Source: Candidatus Parvarchaeota archaeon (GTDB lineage Archaea > Nanobdellota > Nanobdellia > Parvarchaeales > Parvarchaeaceae). From it: a stretch of DNA of 28,639 bases. Position 1 is the first letter of the stretch. Each line of letters opens with the position of its first letter. The notes under the pieces are model-generated. The model searched no databases. It saw only the letters and a list, made by a program, of their open reading frames with translations, and was not told the origin of the DNA. Made by a program: the position numbers and the translations under genes. The stretch covers positions 1 to 28,639 of the forward strand of contig JAMCSQ010000032.1 of the NCBI GenBank assembly GCA_023378805.1. The letters are read 5' to 3'. This document shows, in pieces, positions 21,826 to 28,639 of the stretch.

Positions 21826-24237
21826 ATGTTGACTAATAAGGCACAGATAGTTATAGGTATAGGGGTTATTATCCTATCTGCCGCCTTTCTCTTAGTAGGT
21901 GTTTATTTTGCTAACTTACAAGGTCTTTTTTTTCAAAATGGCGCGAGGTCTCTGCAATTATTTGCCGATAACATAGCATTTTCAATAAATTCTTTGTATA
22001 GTGCGCCTTCCTCGATGGCAATAACCTTAACAGGAAATAACTCATTGTGCACATGGGATCCATCAATAGCAGCTTATACTTGTGCGGGAGGGTCTAAAAT
22101 ATATAATTTATCCTATGCCAATGGCCCAACTTTAGATTCAGGTAAAAATATATTTAGTATTGCTCTTTGTTTTATGGTAGGCTATGGTTTTGGGGGGGTA
22201 GGCGGAAGCGAATCGGCTGCTGATCAAGCGGTAGGTGATGCTGCACAGATCACAAAAGAGGAAGCGGCAACAGAGGCAGAATCTGTATTACAAGAGCAAG
22301 CACAGCTTTCTAAATCAGTTTTAAGCGGTGAGCTAACTGGAGACTTAGAGGAGGAAGGAGTTGCACCCACAAGTAGTTTAGCAAGTCGCATAAAAAGCGC
22401 CATAAAACAAGGCAAGATATACACTAATTTAAGGCATCCTTTAGTACAGGATTTGCCGGAAAATTCTCTTTTATTTAGTGCTCTTTCAACCATTCGTGAT
22501 GCTTTGCCTAGTCTAAAGGTTTTAATACCGACTGCAGTTGCATCTCTTTCTGTTGCATTAGTTTCAGTGCCAATAATAGAATTATGGTTCGGAACTAGTG
22601 GCCGTAATCTAAATACGTATGTTACTAAGGGAGTTTATATAAATGGCCAGCAGGTAGGCGCTTTGACTGGTCCTTCTGTTTCAATAAGCCAACAGATATC
22701 TGCAGCGTATCTTACACAGGAACCAATGCCATTTAAATATGCTGCAGCGGATTATGTCTTGCAGCAATACTCTCAATTACTATCAAGTGAACAGACCCTG
22801 AATTCATTGCCACCAGGGCTCGGAAAGGATACTCTAACGCTTTTTGCTTCAAAACAGGTTGCTATAAAACAGAATATTTTATCAGAACTTTCTAATTCAG
22901 TGTCTACAACAGCTTCCAATAACCCGTATGGGACACCAATTTCAGGAGTTTCTGCCCCGGGCGTTTTAAGTTCTAAAAATTCATTTATTGGCTCAGCAAA
23001 TTTATCAGCAAATGGGAATGATCCATTACTTGCTATCCCCTTTTTCCTCGCACAGAATGCATTTCTTGTTTATGCTAGGACTGCTAGCTGCTTAAGTCTT
23101 CCGCCCCAGCCTTTAAACAGAAATACTTACGCCAGCTCTGCTGGAAGCGGTGCCTCAGCAGTAATCTCTCAACTTGGCGCGGTTACTACATTTTTGAATG
23201 TATATACTAAGATTAACAGTATTCTACCATTAGGTACTTATTTTGTGGGGTATGGTGGAGAGATTTATCTTAATGGTCAATCAAGCGGAAGGCCTACACA
23301 AGTTACTAGTCCTTTGATAACTGATATGAATGATATGTGTGAACTTGCGCAGACTGCGTCTGAACCAGGACAGAATTTAAGGACCGTTATACAGCCAAGT
23401 GGAAATGGTTCTATCTCTTTTTCAATATCTCAGGGGCTTTACAATACTCTTTGCTCGCCAAACAACGCCTTATTTCCTAATACCTTGCAAACAGAGCTTA
23501 ATAATCTTTTTAATTCAAAATCAACTACTAAAAACATAACACTTTTATTGCCACCAGGAGAGTCTTTGGCTATCTCAAATCAAAAAACAGATGTAAATTT
23601 ATGTGTATACAGAATGGTCATTGATTCCTTCGGCTCTCCTATCTTAGATGTAAATAGTTTTAATGTTCTTACATTTAATGTTACAGAATATGGCTCTCCT
23701 ATCTCCTGTGTTAATATAACTAATCTTAGTAGCGGCAAGGTAAATATGGATTTGACACAAAATGAACTATCAAATTTAAACAACATGCCTGGAAGTAATG
23801 ATTTTTACATAAACAACTTCTCCTTAGTTGGTTTCTCGGTTCCAGTGTCAGATTTTCCAAATGCAGTAACTTCAAGCGATGCTTTCTTATCGGCTGGTAA
23901 TTTTATAAGTGGGGGCGGTGCACGAATTAAAAACTACGCAGGAATAGATTTTCCAGTTGCGTCTTTTGTTGAAAATCTCTTAGGAAAAACTGGTCCGAAG
24001 ATTCAAACAGGTATTTCAACTTCTTTGTTTAACTTTTTGGTTTATCCACTAAGCACGTTTTCATCCAATACAGACCTTTCTTACTATGAAACAGACTATT
24101 CAAACGTAACGCTTGAGTTTACAAAGACGCAGTTTAACGGTATAACAAATTATACTATAAGTAATGTTTACAATAATTTAGTTTTTGGTGTGTACCCTAA
24201 TAATCCAAATTTATACGGAGGGACTTACTTTTCGTAA
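21826..24237 (+). CDS. Large exported surface protein with pilin-like N-terminus
   Basis: An 803-residue protein starting MLTNKAQIVIGIGVIILSAA. A short basic leader ends in K-A, followed by Gln and about 20 hydrophobic residues, as in archaeal type IV prepilin-like (class III) signals cleaved just before Q. The rest is extracytoplasmic and rich in Asn, Ser, Thr and Tyr with many N-X-S/T sequons. Unusual parts are a Gly-rich then acidic, Ala/Glu-rich helical insert (about 119-180) and a second hydrophobic segment (about 232-256, LIPTAVASLSVALVSVPIIELWFG) that may enter the membrane. Several cysteines could form disulfides. The glutamate at +5 of classic pilins is absent. No known domain is recognised. 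It leads a tandem cluster of four such genes. Confidence 0.8.
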   Translation: MLTNKAQIVIGIGVIILSAAFLLVGVYFANLQGLFFQNGARSLQLFADNIAFSINSLYSAPSSMAITLTGNNSLCTWDPSIAAYTCAGGSKIYNLSYANGPTLDSGKNIFSIALCFMVGYGFGGVGGSESAADQAVGDAAQITKEEAATEAESVLQEQAQLSKSVLSGELTGDLEEEGVAPTSSLASRIKSAIKQGKIYTNLRHPLVQDLPENSLLFSALSTIRDALPSLKVLIPTAVASLSVALVSVPIIELWFGTSGRNLNTYVTKGVYINGQQVGALTGPSVSISQQISAAYLTQEPMPFKYAAADYVLQQYSQLLSSEQTLNSLPPGLGKDTLTLFASKQVAIKQNILSELSNSVSTTASNNPYGTPISGVSAPGVLSSKNSFIGSANLSANGNDPLLAIPFFLAQNAFLVYARTASCLSLPPQPLNRNTYASSAGSGASAVISQLGAVTTFLNVYTKINSILPLGTYFVGYGGEIYLNGQSSGRPTQVTSPLITDMNDMCELAQTASEPGQNLRTVIQPSGNGSISFSISQGLYNTLCSPNNALFPNTLQTELNNLFNSKSTTKNITLLLPPGESLAISNQKTDVNLCVYRMVIDSFGSPILDVNSFNVLTFNVTEYGSPISCVNITNLSSGKVNMDLTQNELSNLNNMPGSNDFYINNFSLVGFSVPVSDFPNAVTSSDAFLSAGNFISGGGARIKNYAGIDFPVASFVENLLGKTGPKIQTGISTSLFNFLVYPLSTFSSNTDLSYYETDYSNVTLEFTKTQFNGITNYTISNVYNNLVFGVYPNNPNLYGGTYFS

Positions 24238-24248
24238 GCTAAATAACC

Positions 24249-25055
24249 ATGGCATTAACTGAGATGATGGCTTTTTTGAATGCAGGCATATTAATAGTCG
24301 CGTTTGCTCTTCTTTTAGTTGTTTTGTCGTTCAGTGTTTCTCAAATTAATAGTACTAGCGTTTTTGCAAATTCAGAAGCCGTTGCAGCGGGGATAGGTAC
24401 AAGACTGATAACTTCTCCGAATTGTTTTGCATATAAGAATACTGTCTCTTATTATAATTCAAGCCTCAATGCTTCGGGAGGGCCGTTATATTCTTCTTCA
24501 TACACTGAACCTGGCGTGGTAAATATAAACAAATTTATCGAAAATTATTTCCTTTCATGCATGCAGTATATATATTTTGGTGGCGCGACAAATATTCCTG
24601 CTTTACAGTCAGATATCGCTGCGGCAACTGGCGTTTCATTGACATTATATGATACACAAGATCCAACTGATCTTGGGCCAACAGGGGCGTTATACCTCTC
24701 CAATTATAATCAATTTAATTTTGGGGGTAGTTTTCCACAAGTTGAAGCATCAATTCAATCATTTGCAAAGAAAGCAGAGTATGCTGCGATGGCAGCCAGC
24801 CTTGCTGTTAGCATTCCGATTATGATTGCTACGGGAGGTCTAATCCAATTCAATATAATACTTGCAATAGGCCAGCAATCTACTAGTGAAATAGCACCTC
24901 AATATGCTTTAGCGTCTATTTTCTATTCTGAAAATACATATACTGAAAGTTTCCCGGTAGAAATACAGTTTACTAATGGGCAGGGTCAGCCGACTTTCGA
25001 AAACAGCGGCGTGTTACAGGTTCAGGTTACTTATGGAATTCCACCTTACAGTTAG
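24249..25055 (+). CDS. Exported surface protein, second gene of the cluster
   Basis: A 268-residue protein with one N-terminal hydrophobic anchor (about 9-32, FLNAGILIVAFALLLVVLSF) after the very short start MALTEMMA, and no K-G-Q motif. The extracytoplasmic part is rich in Ser, Asn and Tyr with sequons (NST, NSS, NAS). Like the preceding protein it has an internal hydrophobic stretch (about 178-207, YAAMAASLAVSIPIMIATGG). That stretch suggests a shared architecture of N-anchor, exported domain and second membrane-interacting helix. It lies 11 nt after the first gene and ends with TAG. The family is not recognised; it may be a minor pilin-like component. Confidence 0.75.
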   Translation: MALTEMMAFLNAGILIVAFALLLVVLSFSVSQINSTSVFANSEAVAAGIGTRLITSPNCFAYKNTVSYYNSSLNASGGPLYSSSYTEPGVVNINKFIENYFLSCMQYIYFGGATNIPALQSDIAAATGVSLTLYDTQDPTDLGPTGALYLSNYNQFNFGGSFPQVEASIQSFAKKAEYAAMAASLAVSIPIMIATGGLIQFNIILAIGQQSTSEIAPQYALASIFYSENTYTESFPVEIQFTNGQGQPTFENSGVLQVQVTYGIPPYS

Positions 25056-25617
25056 AATTGGGAGAAAAGGGCAGCTTACAATGCTAGACTTAGTTTTAGC
25101 TCCTTTAGCGGCGGTAGTTTTAGCTGTTCTGGCGTATAGTTTGCTTCAAGGAGCTACTGGAAATCTTTTAACAGCGGTAAGTCAGCAGCCCGTATCCCTG
25201 TCATGTAATTTTGCACTCGATACTCTGTATGGTACCTACTATGTTCATAATGCATTTGCGTTGTCTCAGCTTGCATTGTATAACCCAAGTCAGTATTCTT
25301 TGGCAAATTCAAATAAGGAGCAGTCATTATCTACCAATTGCAGCGGTTCCTGTAATCCTAATTATAATTATATGCAATCTTACCTGTATAATTCTTCTTC
25401 GCTTTACAGCGATTTTATAGGTTATTTTTCTGGTTTTTCTCTAAGCGATTTTCAAGTTTTAACTGGACAGGAAACGGCTACTCTAAATGCTCTTAATATG
25501 AAGGTATTTTTAAACCAGATTCCTTCCGGAGTAACCGGCACTTCAGAATGTAGTTTACAGGTTTATAATCCTATGGATCCTTCTAAGCCTTATAGAATTT
25601 ACGGGGTGGTAACTTAA
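25033..25617 (+). CDS. Pilin-like exported protein with RKG/Q cleavage motif
   Basis: A 194-residue protein when started at ATG 25033 (MEFHLTVRIGRKGQLTMLDL). An earlier in-frame ATG at 24976 would give an unusually long leader and an 80-nt overlap. The leader ends in R-K-G before Q, then LTMLDLVLAPLAAVVLAVLAYSLL forms a hydrophobic helix (about 16-38). This matches archaeal class III/type IV prepilin signals such as KG/QxxMEL, with Asp at +6 in place of Glu at +5. The exported part is Ser/Asn/Tyr-rich with a compact Cys group (NCSGSCNP). The start overlaps the preceding gene by 23 nt, so translation is probably coupled. Confidence 0.75.
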   Translation: MEFHLTVRIGRKGQLTMLDLVLAPLAAVVLAVLAYSLLQGATGNLLTAVSQQPVSLSCNFALDTLYGTYYVHNAFALSQLALYNPSQYSLANSNKEQSLSTNCSGSCNPNYNYMQSYLYNSSSLYSDFIGYFSGFSLSDFQVLTGQETATLNALNMKVFLNQIPSGVTGTSECSLQVYNPMDPSKPYRIYGVVT

Positions 25618-25618
25618 G

Positions 25619-28600
25619 ATGCTAAATAATAAAGGGCAGGCAAACATGATTGTAGTGCTGGGCATGGTCGCTGCTACAATATATATTACCTTAAATACGT
25701 TTGGATACCTGGGCAATGTCGGGCTTAGTTCTAAAATAGAGATAAGTGCTCAGAATAGCATTTATCAGACGATGGCTTTAAAAAACTATCTTATCCAGGA
25801 AGCAAACTATAATTTTCAGAAAGCAGAGCTTTTTGACGGCTTGACATTACAGCCAAGCACTTTTGGCTGTGGGTATATTAATACCTCTAAGTCTCTACCA
25901 TTTGTGCCTGTTCCGAAGGTGTATTACTGGAGGAATCTAGCAGGTCAGATATGCCTCCCAAATAACAACCTGATAGAATATGGTCTCGAAACTCTGCTCA
26001 ACAAAAATTCATTTGATATAATAAATTCTTCTAACATAAACATACATTCTAATCTACTGCTTAATCTCTCCAATAAGAATAGCACCGGGTTTTTCGGAAA
26101 TTTTTCTGCGCCTTTTTTAAGCAACAAATATGAATTTTTATACAATAGCTCTTCATCTACATTTTCAGTATGCGAATGGTCATCAAAAGGCTGCGCTTAT
26201 ACATATGCGAATGTTTCTTTAGGCGTTAATTTTAATCTGTCAGGCATGACATTTGCTTCCCTTCCTATTCAAGGCGTAGTTTCCGGAGTTATAGATCAGT
26301 CGACTGCAGTTAGTGCTTTTTTTAAAGGATCTGGGCTTTCTCCGTCAAGTCAATATACCTTAGTTACATTTCCCAATGGAAATGTGGCAATAATTTACAC
26401 AAACACAGTATCTGGTGCGACTTCATTTTACCTGACTCCAATGCCAAACGAAAATTTATACACGTTTAACAGTGTGATTTCATATGATAATGCAAACAAT
26501 CTACCAAGCAAAATACAACTTGTTAATGGTTCAAAAAGTGGATTTTTGTTTGATGGCACTAACTATACTTTTTCAGTTACTTCAAACACTAATGGTATAT
26601 TCTCTATAACTCCTACTAATTATATGCTGTTTGGTATGCAACCAAATTTCGTTTATTATAAATACATACTTAATAGCATACAGAATTCCGGTGCTCAGAA
26701 CCTTTTATTTCCCAATAACCAGAACCTTTACGTTTCATATTCTTTGCTTCCATTGTATTCTCCACAGGTATGCGTAAATTATAATGAAGGCCAATACGAC
26801 CTACAAAACTGCCTTACTCTCTCTGATTCTATAACAGGAGAAAACTACTTAAGCCAGTTACTGCAGTTAAGCATAGCCTTCGTTAATCAAAGTTTTCCGG
26901 TAGGAAATAAGAATATAGAGGGATTTGCTCAGTATGAAATAGATAACTATATTTCAAATACAATAAACTCCGTAAACCTTAAGACAGTTTCCGTTAATGG
27001 CAGGCCAAAATACGACTGGTACTCTGCACTGATTCTGCAGTTAGGTTCACCACAAGGGACAAATTATCTTTTGGATAAATTAAACAGGGTAAAAGAGCCT
27101 TACTATGGTACTTATATATACAACTGTGAACAAAATTCGTCTGATTTAGTTTATTGTAGAAATTTGTTATCTACTACGCTCTCTCAGGACATAGAATATT
27201 TGCTTCAAAGTCAGATGCCACAAGAATTAAGTTTTCTTTCAGGCGCTAATTTTAATATAAATGTTTTAAATCTTTCTATTAATGCAAGCGAGCTAGGTTC
27301 ATGTGTAAACGCAAGCAATTACAGCGTAAAATCCAATTATTCATATTCTGTAAAAAGCTTACCTTTAGAGAATTTCTCCGAAGAAATACTTGGAATACCT
27401 ATATCCTTAGAATTTGGTTACCAGAACAGCCTTAATTTAAATCCAAGCGAAGCATGCGGAATACAAAATTCACCGTATTCTACAGGGTATCCTGGATTTT
27501 CCGAGGCACTTACAACAAACAATCTGACTTATATTAACTGCGCCCCCGTTATCTCTCAGTTATTCTTAAATCATACTTGTATTGCCAGTTTACAGACAAA
27601 TAACTATACTATGGAACAGTACTTGAATTCTACTAGTTCAGCTCCGGGTGGAGAATACTGCACTAACATGTCAAATGGGCAGTATTTTTGTCCCTACTAT
27701 AAACTTTCTAGTTTTTCTTATAAGAACTGGATAACAAGTAGCAATACATGTCCAGATTACTTCATAATAGACAGCAAAAATTTCACAAGTTCTCAAAGCA
27801 GTAACTATAGACTTGTTTCAGTTTACGGAGGAGGAGCAGGTTCAGCCAGATTGTCATTTTACAACAAGACATTTGCATTGTACAATGGCTCTTTAAATTT
27901 ACCCATTAACTTAAGTTTCAATGTAGGCTTTAATTCAACGGGGCCATACGCAGGAATAAGCGCATTCTTCTCTAGCGATTATCTTCTGAACAATCCCATA
28001 ATATCAGCTTCGTTTAACTCGGTACAGAACCCAAATGGACTGTATAACTATTCTATATCAAAAAATTCAGAAAGTTTACTGAGCGGTTCAAATAATTACA
28101 TTTCGCCTGCTACCGAGAATGAACTAAGTTTCAATCGTTACTGTTTAAATCAAAATGGCTGCAATTTTACAGCATATCTTAATTCTAATCTTCAAAGCAG
28201 TTTTTATAGCAATTCTTCTTCTATTACCTCAAATATCAATCTATTAGGTATATCAACTACCTCTAAGCCGTCATCTGATATTGTAAGCTATGCTTTTGTA
28301 AGTAATTACCTGCCATATTACAAGCCGGTCAAAACAGAAATAGCTTACTCTCCTGCATCTCAATTAAACCCTCTATTAAATTCCTCATTTGGGCTTACAA
28401 CTGATAATAATACTTATTTCAATGAAATACTTCTAAATCCTTCTTCTTTTTCAAGTGCTTATCAACTCACGATAACTCTTAATAGTAATTTCAATTTTGG
28501 TTATTTAATTCCAAATTATATAAGGATTTTTGGCGTTAATTCAACTAATGGAGCTTCACAGCTTTATTGGTGGAATCAAACAGCTATTCAGAATGGCGGT

Positions 28601-28639
28601 GTGATTTGGATAAATCTTACAAATTCTGTACCAAATGAG
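25619..28639 (+). CDS. Very large pilin-like surface protein, 3' truncated by the window
   Basis: An open frame of 1007 codons from ATG 25619 to the last base, with no stop reached. It starts MLNNKGQANMIVVLGMVAAT, a short leader ending K-G before Q and a hydrophobic segment (about 9-28), again the class III/prepilin pattern. The remainder is a long exported region dominated by Asn, Ser, Tyr, Phe and Thr. It is full of N-X-S/T sequons and has scattered cysteines, as expected for a heavily glycosylated cell-surface or filament-associated protein. No catalytic motif or known repeat domain is evident. The ATG follows the preceding stop codon by 1 nt. The size is far beyond a structural pilin, so an adhesin or S-layer-like role is an inference. 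Confidence 0.85.
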   Translation, partial: MLNNKGQANMIVVLGMVAATIYITLNTFGYLGNVGLSSKIEISAQNSIYQTMALKNYLIQEANYNFQKAELFDGLTLQPSTFGCGYINTSKSLPFVPVPKVYYWRNLAGQICLPNNNLIEYGLETLLNKNSFDIINSSNINIHSNLLLNLSNKNSTGFFGNFSAPFLSNKYEFLYNSSSSTFSVCEWSSKGCAYTYANVSLGVNFNLSGMTFASLPIQGVVSGVIDQSTAVSAFFKGSGLSPSSQYTLVTFPNGNVAIIYTNTVSGATSFYLTPMPNENLYTFNSVISYDNANNLPSKIQLVNGSKSGFLFDGTNYTFSVTSNTNGIFSITPTNYMLFGMQPNFVYYKYILNSIQNSGAQNLLFPNNQNLYVSYSLLPLYSPQVCVNYNEGQYDLQNCLTLSDSITGENYLSQLLQLSIAFVNQSFPVGNKNIEGFAQYEIDNYISNTINSVNLKTVSVNGRPKYDWYSALILQLGSPQGTNYLLDKLNRVKEPYYGTYIYNCEQNSSDLVYCRNLLSTTLSQDIEYLLQSQMPQELSFLSGANFNINVLNLSINASELGSCVNASNYSVKSNYSYSVKSLPLENFSEEILGIPISLEFGYQNSLNLNPSEACGIQNSPYSTGYPGFSEALTTNNLTYINCAPVISQLFLNHTCIASLQTNNYTMEQYLNSTSSAPGGEYCTNMSNGQYFCPYYKLSSFSYKNWITSSNTCPDYFIIDSKNFTSSQSSNYRLVSVYGGGAGSARLSFYNKTFALYNGSLNLPINLSFNVGFNSTGPYAGISAFFSSDYLLNNPIISASFNSVQNPNGLYNYSISKNSESLLSGSNNYISPATENELSFNRYCLNQNGCNFTAYLNSNLQSSFYSNSSSITSNINLLGISTTSKPSSDIVSYAFVSNYLPYYKPVKTEIAYSPASQLNPLLNSSFGLTTDNNTYFNEILLNPSSFSSAYQLTITLNSNFNFGYLIPNYIRIFGVNSTNGASQLYWWNQTAIQNGGVIWINLTNSVPNE

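Noticed and set aside
24976..25617. Start of the third surface gene at ATG 24976
   Set aside because: It would give an 80-nt overlap and a 32-residue leader before the cleavage motif. ATG 25033 gives a normal 13-residue leader.
25945..26145. 66-codon - strand ORF inside the last surface gene
   Set aside because: It lies entirely inside the 1007-codon open frame on the other strand, which has the start, spacing and composition of its neighbours.
1..28639. CRISPR arrays, rRNA genes, toxin-antitoxin pairs or phage modules
   Set aside because: No regularly spaced repeats, rRNA-like sequence or recognisable cas, toxin or phage structural genes were seen on either strand.

Overview
The window is AT-rich, gene-dense archaeal DNA. 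Archaeal markers are aRF1, aIF2-alpha, Nop10, archaeal-type AdoMet synthetase, class I CCA-adding enzyme, archaeal tRNA-splicing endonuclease, a box C/D sRNA, eL32, eL19 and TATA-type promoters. Genes are compact and often overlap, Ile is mostly ATA and Arg mostly AGA/AGG. The gene order, the missing adenylate kinase after secY and the large surface proteins with pilin-like N-termini suggest a DPANN-type lineage (Micrarchaeota-like or a relative). That placement is an inference, not proven here.

Layout. (1) 1-5246: the 3' part of the spc ribosomal operon on the + strand, in the order uS14 (partial), uS8, uL6, eL32, eL19, uL18, uS5, uL30, uL15, SecY, followed by an EMC3/TMCO1-like Oxa1-superfamily membrane protein. 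(2) 6002-8053, - strand: aIF2-alpha, Nop10 (58 aa) and an Nre-family repair protein. A shared divergent promoter separates them from endA on the + strand. (3) 8650-11681: a small basic ORF, an unrecognised 190-aa protein, aRF1 with a NIKD instead of NIKS motif, and AdoMet synthetase. (4) 11806-12627, - strand: tRNA-Ile(GAT), a methyltransferase and tRNA-Ala(TGC). (5) 12738-16093, + strand: an IMPDH/GMP-reductase family protein with CBS domains, an APC-type permease and a small anchored exported protein. (6) 16097-16605: a textbook box C/D sRNA and a remnant of the TnpB N-terminus. (7) 16598-21369: an MBL-fold hydrolase, an Lhr-type helicase (- strand), CCA-adding enzyme and tRNA-Asn(GTT). (8) 21370-21825: a decayed gene. 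(9) 21826 to the window end: four tandem membrane-anchored, Asn/Ser-rich surface proteins. Three start with a K-(A/G)-Q pilin-like cleavage motif, and the last is at least 1007 residues long and runs off the window.

Most of the window serves translation: ribosome assembly, initiation, termination, protein insertion, tRNA splicing, CCA addition, pseudouridylation and guided methylation. None of the three tRNA genes encodes CCA, which fits the CCA-adding enzyme sitting 1 nt upstream of tRNA-Asn.

The points most worth a second look are the surface-protein cluster, the NIKD release factor, the purine enzyme lacking the IMPDH Arg-Tyr dyad, the C/D sRNA, and unusual positions in two tRNAs.
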